A program made the translations under genes and the position numbers. Under the pieces are notes generated by a model. The model saw nothing but the letters and a program-made list of their open reading frames with translations. It did not search any database and was not told the origin of the DNA. This document shows positions 17,569 through 25,387 of a DNA stretch of 64,000 nt, in pieces; within the stretch, counting starts at the first letter, position 1; each line of letters opens with the position of its first letter. Origin of the DNA: JAEUKA01 sp035328405 (lineage in GTDB: Bacteria > Myxococcota_A > Polyangia > Palsa-1104 > JAEUJZ01); the NCBI GenBank assembly GCA_035328405.1, contig DAOLIT010000025.1, positions 1 to 64,000 on the forward strand, in the 5' to 3' direction.

Positions 17569-18654
17569 TCAAATCTTCGTCGTGAAAGAAAGCTGAACGA
17601 CGCAGTGCTTTCCGTCGCGGGTCGTCGCTGCGAGCAGCGTTTGTCCGTCGGGTGAAAACGACAGGGAATTGGCTTGTCCGAGCGGATGCGTTGCGACAAG
17701 GCGGCCTGCATCGGGGGCGGCAAGAGAAAAGACGCGAAGAAGTGGGTCCCAGCCGCTGACCGCGATGATCGGGAGCGACGGATGAAGCGCGACAGCCGAA
17801 AACCACTTCCCGTCGGGGAAAACCTCGATGTGCGCGCGTCGCGAAAAACTCGGCACCGAGAAAACGTCCAAAAAACGTCCTCGACTGGTTGCAACCAGGG
17901 TTTGTTCGTCACGGCTCATCAGAAAGCCCGACGGAGAACCATCGATCTCCAAAAAGCGCAGGTGTTTGAGCGGTTTTCGCGAAAAAATCGCGCTGTCTTG
18001 AGGTGTGCCTCCAGCGACGAGAAAGTGCTCGGATAGAAGCAGTGCGCCAAATTCGCCTCGGTGCCAATCGACCGAGGGAATAGGCACCGGTTCAGGTTTG
18101 GCTGTTTTCGTATCGAACAAAAACAGGGGCGACGGAGGCGAGTATGAGGGTTTGTCTGCGTGACCGCGCTCACGACAACAGCGACTGGGAAAGAACTTGA
18201 GCCAAGCCAAGCAAGACGAGAAATCGGGCGACAACACGGCATTCGCAAATTCCCATCCAGGTTCCCGAAGCGCCCCGAACGCTTCAGCGCGCGGAACAAA
18301 CAGTTCTTTCGCATCGGAAACTTGATAGATGCGACCGCCAGCTCCGATCCATTTCCCGTCGGAAGAAACGCGCAGCGCCGCTCCAGTCGCGATCCAAACG
18401 GGCGCGAGTTTTCGGACGAAGCGACGACCTTCGTACACAAAGATCTCGCGCTGTGATCCGGCGAACCACAGTTTTCCGTCGGGAGAAAACGCAAGCGGCT
18501 CTGCGTGTTGATCGGGAATCGCCCACATTTCGGTGATTTGCACGGTGAGACCCTTGTTTTTTGTCGGAGATTCGAGGGCCCGCGCCCTGTTGACAAAGAA
18601 CGGACCAAGAGCTGTCAGGAAGAAGCCACAAACGGAACGCCGCGTATGCATCAT
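17569..18654 (-). CDS. Tat-exported beta-propeller protein of unknown function
   Basis: 361 residues. The N-terminus MMHTRRSVCGFFLTALG carries a twin-arginine-like RRSVCGF followed by a hydrophobic stretch and a likely cleavage near ARALE. The body repeats motifs of the type LAFSPDGKLWFAG, LSFSPDGQTLLAAT and ALHPSLPIIAVSG, typical of WD40 or YVTN-like propellers. It probably acts as a binding scaffold in the periplasm. It converges with the cyclophilin gene, 34 bases apart. No catalytic residues identified. Confidence 0.72.
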   Translation of the reverse strand: MMHTRRSVCGFFLTALGPFFVNRARALESPTKNKGLTVQITEMWAIPDQHAEPLAFSPDGKLWFAGSQREIFVYEGRRFVRKLAPVWIATGAALRVSSDGKWIGAGGRIYQVSDAKELFVPRAEAFGALREPGWEFANAVLSPDFSSCLAWLKFFPSRCCRERGHADKPSYSPPSPLFLFDTKTAKPEPVPIPSVDWHRGEFGALLLSEHFLVAGGTPQDSAIFSRKPLKHLRFLEIDGSPSGFLMSRDEQTLVATSRGRFLDVFSVPSFSRRAHIEVFPDGKWFSAVALHPSLPIIAVSGWDPLLRVFSLAAPDAGRLVATHPLGQANSLSFSPDGQTLLAATTRDGKHCVVQLSFTTKI

Positions 18655-18728
18655 GGGTTTTTGATCATGAAACCAGGACGGGTTTCACAATGCACGGACA
18701 GACAGGGCCTCTCATGCGGGGCGCGTGA

Positions 18729-19508
18729 TCAGCCCGCGCGGCGCAGTTCGGCCAGTTCGTCGAAGAAGCGCAGCGTCGTTTCCACGTAGTTGCACAGCGA
18801 ATCCACCGAGAGTTGGGCGAGCGCACCGTTGTCTGCGCGGAGGCTGTCGTAATACCGCTGTCGCTCCATCGAATGAATCACGACGAACGGATACCCATCG
18901 CGGATAAGCAGCAGGTTGGCCAAGATCCGTGCGACCTTGCCGCTGTTTTTGGTCCACGGATAAATGGTCATCAGACGGAAATGTGCTCCCGCAGCCCGCG
19001 CGACCGGGTGAAGGCTCTGGGTCTCTTCTTCGTCGAGCCATTCGCACAATTTGCGCATCCTGAGCGGAATTTTGTCGGCGGGGACAATCTCGTGGAAGTA
19101 CGAACGATGCAGGGGATTGTCTTTCCGATAGGGGTTCCCCTTGGCCTTGTCTTCCGGTGTCAGGATTTCGTGAATCTGCTTGATGAACTCGACGGTGATG
19201 ATGCCAATTCGCTTTTTTTGCGCTGCAAATTCCTTTGCCGCGTCGCGAGCAAAATCAATCGCCGTTTTGTGGTTGCGAATTTCCTCGTACAGAGAAATCA
19301 GACTCACATCCGAAATGATCTTGCGATCAAGCGCATCTCGAAGTTCGCCATAGCTCAACACGACTCCTTCGAGCGCGTTGTCGTGATATAGCCACCCAAT
19401 GTCCAACTTGTCGTTGTACGCGGAAAGTATCCGTGGGTCTTCCGCTAGCTTGCGCACGCGCAAGGACTCCAGTTTGGCATCGAGTTCAAAATAGCGGGAC
19501 TCCTCCAT
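18729..19508 (-). CDS. Fic-fold protein with degraded catalytic motif
   Basis: 259 residues from the ATG at 19508, which has CAGGAG upstream; the open frame continues to 19637. Fic enzymes transfer AMP or similar groups using the motif HPFxxGNGRxxR. Here the equivalent stretch (residues 183-194) reads YPWTKNSGKVAR: His is Tyr, Phe is Trp, GN is NS and the first Arg is Lys. The flanks fit the fold well: HFRLMTI before, ILANLLLIRDGYP and ERQRYYDSLR after, and an N-terminal HDNALEG (42-48) like the inhibitory helix of class II Fic proteins. Loss of the catalytic His suggests a non-enzymatic or altered role. I cannot tell whether it has a toxin-antitoxin partner; none is adjacent. Confidence 0.7.
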   Translation of the reverse strand: MEESRYFELDAKLESLRVRKLAEDPRILSAYNDKLDIGWLYHDNALEGVVLSYGELRDALDRKIISDVSLISLYEEIRNHKTAIDFARDAAKEFAAQKKRIGIITVEFIKQIHEILTPEDKAKGNPYRKDNPLHRSYFHEIVPADKIPLRMRKLCEWLDEEETQSLHPVARAAGAHFRLMTIYPWTKNSGKVARILANLLLIRDGYPFVVIHSMERQRYYDSLRADNGALAQLSVDSLCNYVETTLRFFDELAELRRAG

Positions 19509-19900
19509 GCACCAGACTCCTGATAAAGACAGTTGTTCGGCCCGCGAGTATGTCATAAAACGCGGAAGTTGTGAGTACCTACGTGAATGCGAAGGAGAAG
19601 TTTTGCCCAATCTTTTTTTTGAAATCTCCGACGACAAAAGAGGAGATGAATGCGATTGTGTTCACAATACAGAGATGAGCAGACCCAACCTACATAGAAG
19701 CATAAAAGGTACGATAGGAGGACATACAGGGGTGCGACAGGAAGTCAATGGGAAGTCAATGGGAAGTCGATGGGAAGTCAATGGGAAGTCAATGGGAAGG
19801 CGATAGGAAGGCGATAGGAAATCGGTAGGAAGGCGATAGGAATTGGCTTGGGGCAGAAAGTGCCTTCATTGAAAACACGGAAAAGACAAGGACGGGAAAC
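19509..19900. other. Intergenic region between Fic-like gene and gene at 19901
   Basis: 392 bases between two divergent genes. The left half is AT-richer than the surroundings and must hold the promoter of the Fic-like gene. The right half is the 11-bp repeat array listed separately, followed by AAGGA ahead of the GTG start at 19901. I see no RNA gene. Short open frames in it are repeat translations and were not accepted. Confidence 0.7.
19741..19850 (+). repeat. 11-bp direct repeat array, ten units
   Basis: Units of 11 bases run head to tail: GAAGTCAATGG at 19741, 19752, 19774 and 19785 with GAAGTCGATGG at 19763; then a second variant GAAGGCGATAG at 19796, 19807 and 19829 with GAAATCGGTAG at 19818; a tenth unit at 19840 is degenerate. 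The period is not a multiple of three, so it is non-coding. Its period is close to one DNA turn, so identical faces are presented along the helix. It lies between divergent genes. Confidence 0.92.
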
Positions 19901-20779
19901 GTGGGTGTTTTTTGGGCAGGTCTTGCGCTGAAAATCGCGGTGGAAGGGAATTGTCCGACGGTTGCTGCGATCGAAACCGAGATACGAGCACTGGATGCGG
20001 AGTTGTTGCAACGAAATGCCCTGGCTCGACTAGAACCCATCGAAGATCAGTTGCGCGTCGAGGTGTTGTCGGACACTGGCTCGCTGCTGGTCGTTCAAGA
20101 TTTGGGGCTCGGGCCGTCGTGTGAAACGCTGGCCGCTGCGACGGCAGTGGTCATCGTCACAGCATTGACTCACGCACAAAGTCCGTCGTCACAGGCTGAT
20201 CACATGCCTGCGTTTCAATTGCCCGTTCGCCCGGCGCGCAACCATCAGACGATGGTTTCGACTCCGAGGCGCGTTTCTTGGGAATGGGGTTTGGCCACGG
20301 TTTTGGAAGCCGCTTGGCCGCGGCCGGGAGGCGGCGCGCTGGGACTTTTGGAGATTGCGCCCCAGCGCGCGGATGTGCGTCGGTTTGGAGTGCTCGTGCA
20401 GGTCTTTGGAACGTCTCCAAAACCACAACCGCTTCCATCGGGGAGCGCGGAATACACGCGGCTGTTGCTGTCGGTCGGCCCCCGCATCCGTTTTTTTGCC
20501 GGGTCGTGGGGAATCGATTTGTTTGCGTCGGCTTCTCCGGCGTGGGTGCTGACCAGCGGGCGTGACCTGCCGCGCACACAAACCAGTCACGGCTTTGATG
20601 TGGGTCTGGGCGGTGGCGTTCGAGCGGTCGCGCAACGAAGTGCTCTGCGTCCGTTTGCGATGCTCCATGCGGTGGGTTTTTTGCGAGAACAAAAACTGGT
20701 TGTGCTGGGCGCGGATTGGGAGGCCTCTGCTCCACGATACGGGGTGTTTGTGGCGCTCGGTTTGTCGTTTGCGCGGTAG
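19901..20779 (+). CDS. Protein of unknown function, probable outer-membrane beta-barrel C-terminus
   Basis: 292 residues from a GTG at 19901 with AAGGA eight bases upstream. The N-terminal 90 residues are mixed alpha/beta (CPTVAAIETEIRALDAELL) and contain a hydrophobic stretch near 80-90. From about residue 120 on, alternating hydrophobic and polar residues (LLLSVGPRIRFFAGSWGIDLF, then FDVGLGGGVRA) and the terminal GVFVALGLSFAR resemble beta-barrel strands with a C-terminal aromatic region. No clear signal peptide at this start. This architecture is seen among uncharacterised myxobacterial proteins. It converges with rpe. Confidence 0.6.
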   Translation: MGVFWAGLALKIAVEGNCPTVAAIETEIRALDAELLQRNALARLEPIEDQLRVEVLSDTGSLLVVQDLGLGPSCETLAAATAVVIVTALTHAQSPSSQADHMPAFQLPVRPARNHQTMVSTPRRVSWEWGLATVLEAAWPRPGGGALGLLEIAPQRADVRRFGVLVQVFGTSPKPQPLPSGSAEYTRLLLSVGPRIRFFAGSWGIDLFASASPAWVLTSGRDLPRTQTSHGFDVGLGGGVRAVAQRSALRPFAMLHAVGFLREQKLVVLGADWEASAPRYGVFVALGLSFAR

Positions 20780-20793
20780 GACTCGAGCACGGT

Positions 20794-21477
20794 CTACGTC
20801 GATGAAGACGGCGGGTCGCAGAGTGTACGCATGTGTCGGATGGTTTCGGCATAGTTTGGCGTGCCCAAAATGCCGCTGCCAGAAACCAGCACCGACGCAC
20901 CGCTTCGTACAACCGGCGCGGCGTTGTCGAGCTTGATGCCTCCATCGACGGAAATGCGCACTTGTTCGGAAAGACCTCTCTCGTCGAGCATGCGGGCAAG
21001 TGCTGCAATTTTGGGAAGCGCGAGGGAAAGAAACGCTTGGCCACCAAAACCGGGATTGACGCTCATGACGAGCACCATCGACAACTCGGGCAGCACGTAT
21101 TCGAGCACGGAAAGCGGCGTCGCCGGATTGAGCGCAACCGCTGCTTGCTTTCCAAGCTGACGGATGTTTTCCACGACGCGGTGCAAATGCGCACAGGCTT
21201 CGGGGTGAACGTGCAGGATGTCTGCTCCCGCGTCGGCAAACGGTTTGAGCCAACGCTCAGGAGCGAGCATCATCAAATGCACATCGAGCGGCAGCCTCGT
21301 GTTTCTGCGAATGGCCTCGACGATGGGTGGCCCGAGCGTCAAGTTGGGAACGAAGTGGCCATCCATTACATCGACGTGAATGAGGTCTGCGCCTGCTGCT
21401 TCCAGCGCGGCAACTTCGTCGGCCAAACGACCAAAATCACACGACAAAACAGACGGAGCAATCAACACACGAGGCAT
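20794..21477 (-). CDS. rpe: Ribulose-phosphate 3-epimerase
   Basis: Interconverts ribulose 5-phosphate and xylulose 5-phosphate in the pentose phosphate pathway. 227 residues from the ATG at 21477, which gives the standard N-terminus PRVLIAPSVLSCDF; the frame runs open to 21591. Visible motifs are LIHVDVMDGHFVPNLTLG with the metal-binding His and Asp, LDVHLMM, VMSVNPGFGGQAF and ISVDGGIKLDN, then VSGSGIL for the phosphate. All catalytic residues appear intact. The gene converges with the unknown gene at 19901 and follows the zinc-ribbon gene by 19 bases on the same strand. Confidence 0.96.
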   Translation of the reverse strand: MPRVLIAPSVLSCDFGRLADEVAALEAAGADLIHVDVMDGHFVPNLTLGPPIVEAIRRNTRLPLDVHLMMLAPERWLKPFADAGADILHVHPEACAHLHRVVENIRQLGKQAAVALNPATPLSVLEYVLPELSMVLVMSVNPGFGGQAFLSLALPKIAALARMLDERGLSEQVRISVDGGIKLDNAAPVVRSGASVLVSGSGILGTPNYAETIRHMRTLCDPPSSST

Positions 21478-21496
21478 AAAAAAGTCTTCACCGAGG

Positions 21497-21820
21497 TTAC
21501 GTGACTTTTTTGGCGCGGAACACATCGACAATCGACGAAAAAATGTTGGTGTGTTGGTGCCCAAGCAGGCCGTCGAGTTCGTGATCGTCAAACCATATGC
21601 CGCCGCAGTGAAAACACTTATCGATATTCACGCCTTTGAAGCTGATTTCCTTTAGGTCCATGCCGCACTTGGGGCATTTCATGTGGTGCAGCTTTTGTTG
21701 GGCTTCTCGCTCGGCATCGGCCAGTTTTTTGGCCTGCTCGAGGGCTTCGCGCTGACGGCGGGCGGCTTCTTCTCTGGCGAAATACTCTTCTTCAGCTTCC
21801 GAAGGTTTTTTCATCGACAT
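21497..21820 (-). CDS. TFIIB-type zinc-ribbon protein
   Basis: 107 residues. A highly charged coiled-coil N-terminus (residues about 5-45) is followed by the zinc ribbon: CPKCGMDL (48-55) and CFHCGGIWFDDHELDGLL, four Cys that would bind one zinc. This matches the small zf-TFIIB domain proteins whose role is unknown. The ATG at 21820 is followed by a second at 21814; both sit behind GAGG. It probably shares a transcript with rpe. Confidence 0.85.
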   Translation of the reverse strand: MSMKKPSEAEEEYFAREEAARRQREALEQAKKLADAEREAQQKLHHMKCPKCGMDLKEISFKGVNIDKCFHCGGIWFDDHELDGLLGHQHTNIFSSIVDVFRAKKVT

Positions 21821-21880
21821 TGGACGTACCTCACTTCCCCTGTTGGCATCTGCGCCATGTCTATCACACTCGGGGATCGC

Positions 21881-23419
21881 TCAGGGGCCAAAACGCAGCG
21901 TTCGCAGGTTGACGAAACCGTTGTGTGTCTCGAAGACGAGACCAGGATGAAACAGGAAAAGCTGGTTCGGTCGATACAGCACGGTGGCAGGTTGTTCTTG
22001 TTCCCAGATTTTGCGCAGCGGCTCGGGATCGCCGCCGAGCTGCCAATCCGCGAGCCGCGCCGAAAGTTGGTTCCACAGCGGGTGATTTGCGGGATACGCC
22101 GCGCGCAAAACCGGTTCGGGGTCCAACAGCCGATCGGGGCCCGTGAAATTCCACGCGACGAGCGCCAAATCAAAACTGCCCAATCGAAGCCGACTCGGGA
22201 ACGCCGAAAACTCAACCAGTTCAGGCACCAATTTGATGCCCAACTTTCCAAGCGCGCTCACCAGCCGCGTCGCCAGCTCGCGCAGCTCAGCAGAGCCTTG
22301 CGGAACCACCAATTTCCACGTCACGAGCTTCCCGCCAAAAAGTCGCGCACTCCCCGGTGCCGCCCTTGTGATTTGGCTTTGGTCCAAACGTTTCTCTGCA
22401 TCTTCTTGCGCGCGTTTTTCGGGCACCGGCAGCGGAACATCCAACGAACCCAGCCCCGAGCGCACATCCGCCAAAAACTGCGCGCGGTCCAAAAAGCCCG
22501 AAACCGCTTGCCGAACCGCCGCTTGCCCCAACAACGGGTGCCTGCCGCTGTACAAAAGCGTCACAAGCTGCTTGCCGTCGGGGACGAGTTTCGAAAACCG
22601 GCCTCGCTGCAACGCCGGTTCCACCAAATCCGGCAAATAGCGCAAAGGCACACGAAGAAGCACCTCGGCTTGCCCCGAGCGAAACCAGTGAAACGCCTTT
22701 GCCGGGTCCTGCGAAAACAGAAAACGGAGTTCCTCTGCCGCCGGTGCCGCACCCCAATACGTCGGATTCCGTTTCAGCACCAAACTGACTCCGCGTTTCC
22801 ATTCCGCCACGCGATAGGGCCCCGTACAGATCGGTTTCCGATTCCAAGGCTTTTGAACAAGCCGCCCATCGGGAAAATGCGCCGCCGGCACAATCGGCAA
22901 TTCCGACAACGCCCACAGAATTTGCTCAGTGCCACGCCGCAACACCAGCCGCAGCGCATCCGGGCCCGTTCGGTGAATCGACACCACATTCCGCAAAAGC
23001 GCCCTGGTTTCCGAACTCGCCGGCAGCGTCGAAAGCACCATCTGCAACGAGAGCTGTACGTCGTAGGACGAAAGCACCCGCCCATCGTGAAATCGCACAC
23101 CTTTCCGCAGCCAAACATCGAACGTCCGCCCGTCGCGATCTAGCCTGTATCGATCGGCCAGCACCGGTTCGTATGTCGTTTGGCCGTCGTGTTCTTTGCG
23201 CCGCACAAGCGGCTCGCACACCACGTCGTGAGAGATGCGATATCCCCCCACATCCGGGTCCAACAACGGGTTCAAATGCGCGGGTTCGGGCGCACCTGAA
23301 AGCCGCACGACGGTCGTGGAAACGGGAGGCTCAGCGCACGCGACCGGCCCTTCCCAAAAAGGCCCCACACACAACCCGAGCAGAAAAAGAACCCAGGCGA
23401 AATGCCTCTGCATGCGCAT
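21881..23419 (-). CDS. Extracytoplasmic solute-binding protein, family 5
   Basis: 512 residues with a signal peptide (MQRHFAWVLFLLGLCVG..., cleaved near VACA). The mature part fits the peptide/nickel-binding protein fold: LNPLLDPDVGGYRISHDV, TFDVWLRKGVRFHDGRVLS, and the typical late segments on VRQAVSGFLDR. These proteins bind peptides or metal chelates for an ABC importer. No permease or ATPase genes are next to it. It starts immediately after the M14 peptidase gene, suggesting a secreted peptide cleavage and binding pair. Confidence 0.85.
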   Translation of the reverse strand: MRMQRHFAWVLFLLGLCVGPFWEGPVACAEPPVSTTVVRLSGAPEPAHLNPLLDPDVGGYRISHDVVCEPLVRRKEHDGQTTYEPVLADRYRLDRDGRTFDVWLRKGVRFHDGRVLSSYDVQLSLQMVLSTLPASSETRALLRNVVSIHRTGPDALRLVLRRGTEQILWALSELPIVPAAHFPDGRLVQKPWNRKPICTGPYRVAEWKRGVSLVLKRNPTYWGAAPAAEELRFLFSQDPAKAFHWFRSGQAEVLLRVPLRYLPDLVEPALQRGRFSKLVPDGKQLVTLLYSGRHPLLGQAAVRQAVSGFLDRAQFLADVRSGLGSLDVPLPVPEKRAQEDAEKRLDQSQITRAAPGSARLFGGKLVTWKLVVPQGSAELRELATRLVSALGKLGIKLVPELVEFSAFPSRLRLGSFDLALVAWNFTGPDRLLDPEPVLRAAYPANHPLWNQLSARLADWQLGGDPEPLRKIWEQEQPATVLYRPNQLFLFHPGLVFETHNGFVNLRTLRFGP

Positions 23420-25243
23420 TTATCGCGACGGCAAAAGCTGGCCGAATCGTTCAAGTGTTTGTGCGACCGGTTTTGCCTTCGGATTCGGCAGAGGTTTGTC
23501 CATGCGCAAAATCGGATAGCGATTGAAGAAACGGTCGAAACTCGGGTGTCGTTCTGCGAAAAACTGGAGCCGGGCCGACGGATTGGCCGCAAACGCTGGG
23601 TTTTGCAGCCGCAAGGCGAACTCCTTTTGCAACGCCGCGTCTTGCGCCAAAAGCTGCACCGCGACTTGCTCTGCGATGTAGTCCTCCAGGTATTCCTTTT
23701 GCTCAAACACTGCGTTGAAAAAACCCCAGTGCAAAAAGGAATCGCTCGCATCCGGTTCCAGCAAATGCGTGAGCAAGGTCTGGCCGCGCTGTCCCGTCGG
23801 TACAAACAAACTCCCCGGCACCGCTTCGCACGGTTCGGTGTGCCATTCGCCCTCCACTTTGACCGTTTGCCGACCCTCGTAAGGCCCGTCTGCAAACACC
23901 CGTTGCCGCGCTCGAAACACCGAACACGGCCCCGAAAACCCATTCGGCACCTGAGAAAACGACAACCCGTGCATCCCCAGTTTGTCTGCCATCCAGCCCG
24001 CGTGTTCTTTCGGAATCACATATCCCGCAGGCAGCCTCACCAACGTTTTTTCGACCACCGTCGGGAAAAACGGGATTTTCCACACCATCGGTTTTTGCGG
24101 GTCGTAGCTGACCTTGAGCCCGCCTGAAATCCACGAGGGTTCCAACTTGTACGCATAGCCCGGAAACGAAATCTCCTGTCTGAAAGGCCCCGTCGCGTAC
24201 GAGAGCACGATTTTGCTGCCCGTGGGACGACTCGCATCGGCCCGATCTGCCTCGTGCGCCATCGTCAGAAAGTCTTTCCCACGTTCTCCCACATGTCGCA
24301 GCAGCGCCGTCAGTGTGTCCAGCGTCGTTTTCACTCGCCGGTCATACGGTTTGTACGAATGCGTTTCGACCAGCGCCGCAAAACGATTCCGAAGCGGCCA
24401 ATATCCCGTCGAAAACCGAGGCGGAGGCACCTCTTGCACAAAGCCCGAACTGGGATCGTCTTTTTTGACAAAGTTCGGATAAAAATCGAGTGGCCTGTGG
24501 CCTCCCCGTCGCAATTCGTCGAGCACTTTTTGCGACAGCTCGTTTCCCGCTGCCCGCAACGCATTTGGCCCTCCCAACCTTGGCTCGATTTGCACCGCGA
24601 CATCCGGCTGAAAATCCGCGCCATCGGTCACATGCAAATCTACGTACAAAAGCGGATCGAACGACTTGAGCAGCCCGAGCATCGCTTTCATCTCAGGCGT
24701 TTCGGCTTTTGCGTAGTCGCGGTTCAAGTTCAGGTTGTGCGCACCGACGCGCCAGCCCGTTTCGACCGGACCGCGCTGGTTCGGACGCTGGTGTGCCGCG
24801 AAACGCTCGTGACCATCGACGTTGAACACCGGCACCAACACGAACGTGAGCTTCGACAGCACGCCCGGCAAAATCTCGCCGGACAGCATGTTGCGCAACA
24901 GCCCCAAACCCGCGTCTTTTCCGTCCACTTCACCCGCGTGGATGCAGCCCTGCGCAAGCACCACCGGACGGTTCTTTTTCGCAATGTCTTGCGGTGAAAA
25001 CGTGCCGTCCGCCGACGCAACCAGCGCCACCATCCGCCGTCCCTGCGGCGTCGTGCCGAAGGTTTCGCACCGCACTTGCTTGTCAAAACGCTGCGCAAAG
25101 CGTTCGCACAGGGACAGCACCTCGTCGTACCGACCCGTGCGCACAAAACCGCTTTGTTCCGCCAGCGTTCGCAAATCTGACAAATCCGCGCCTGGCGTTG
25201 CCGGCAACGTCAAACCCAAAACCAAAGGCCATGCACTCCACAT
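23420..25243 (-). CDS. Exported M14-family zinc carboxypeptidase
   Basis: 607 residues with a signal-like N-terminus (WPLVLGLTLPATPGA). The catalytic domain shows the zinc site CIHAGEVDGKDAGLG (His and Glu), the second zinc His in YVDLHVTDGADF and the catalytic Glu in ALVETHSYKPYDRRV. M14 enzymes remove C-terminal residues from peptides. The C-terminal 200 residues form an extra domain with no recognised family. Its stop codon abuts the start of the family 5 binding protein gene. The long intergenic stretch before it (25244-25387) is shared with the divergent lipid enzyme gene. Confidence 0.88.
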   Translation of the reverse strand: MWSAWPLVLGLTLPATPGADLSDLRTLAEQSGFVRTGRYDEVLSLCERFAQRFDKQVRCETFGTTPQGRRMVALVASADGTFSPQDIAKKNRPVVLAQGCIHAGEVDGKDAGLGLLRNMLSGEILPGVLSKLTFVLVPVFNVDGHERFAAHQRPNQRGPVETGWRVGAHNLNLNRDYAKAETPEMKAMLGLLKSFDPLLYVDLHVTDGADFQPDVAVQIEPRLGGPNALRAAGNELSQKVLDELRRGGHRPLDFYPNFVKKDDPSSGFVQEVPPPRFSTGYWPLRNRFAALVETHSYKPYDRRVKTTLDTLTALLRHVGERGKDFLTMAHEADRADASRPTGSKIVLSYATGPFRQEISFPGYAYKLEPSWISGGLKVSYDPQKPMVWKIPFFPTVVEKTLVRLPAGYVIPKEHAGWMADKLGMHGLSFSQVPNGFSGPCSVFRARQRVFADGPYEGRQTVKVEGEWHTEPCEAVPGSLFVPTGQRGQTLLTHLLEPDASDSFLHWGFFNAVFEQKEYLEDYIAEQVAVQLLAQDAALQKEFALRLQNPAFAANPSARLQFFAERHPSFDRFFNRYPILRMDKPLPNPKAKPVAQTLERFGQLLPSR

Positions 25244-25387
25244 GGCGCATGCTTAACAAAAATCGTCCCTCGGAGAGAAGGACTATTCGCGGGCAAGTTG
25301 TCGGGTGCTTTTTGCCCAACTTTGGATGCGCCGTCCATCGCTTGGAGGCTGTTGGTTTGGCTTCAATCGTAGTAGCTTCGTCCGATC

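Noticed and set aside
19741..19850. CRISPR array or coding repeat
   Set aside because: Units are 11 bases without spacers; period not divisible by three.
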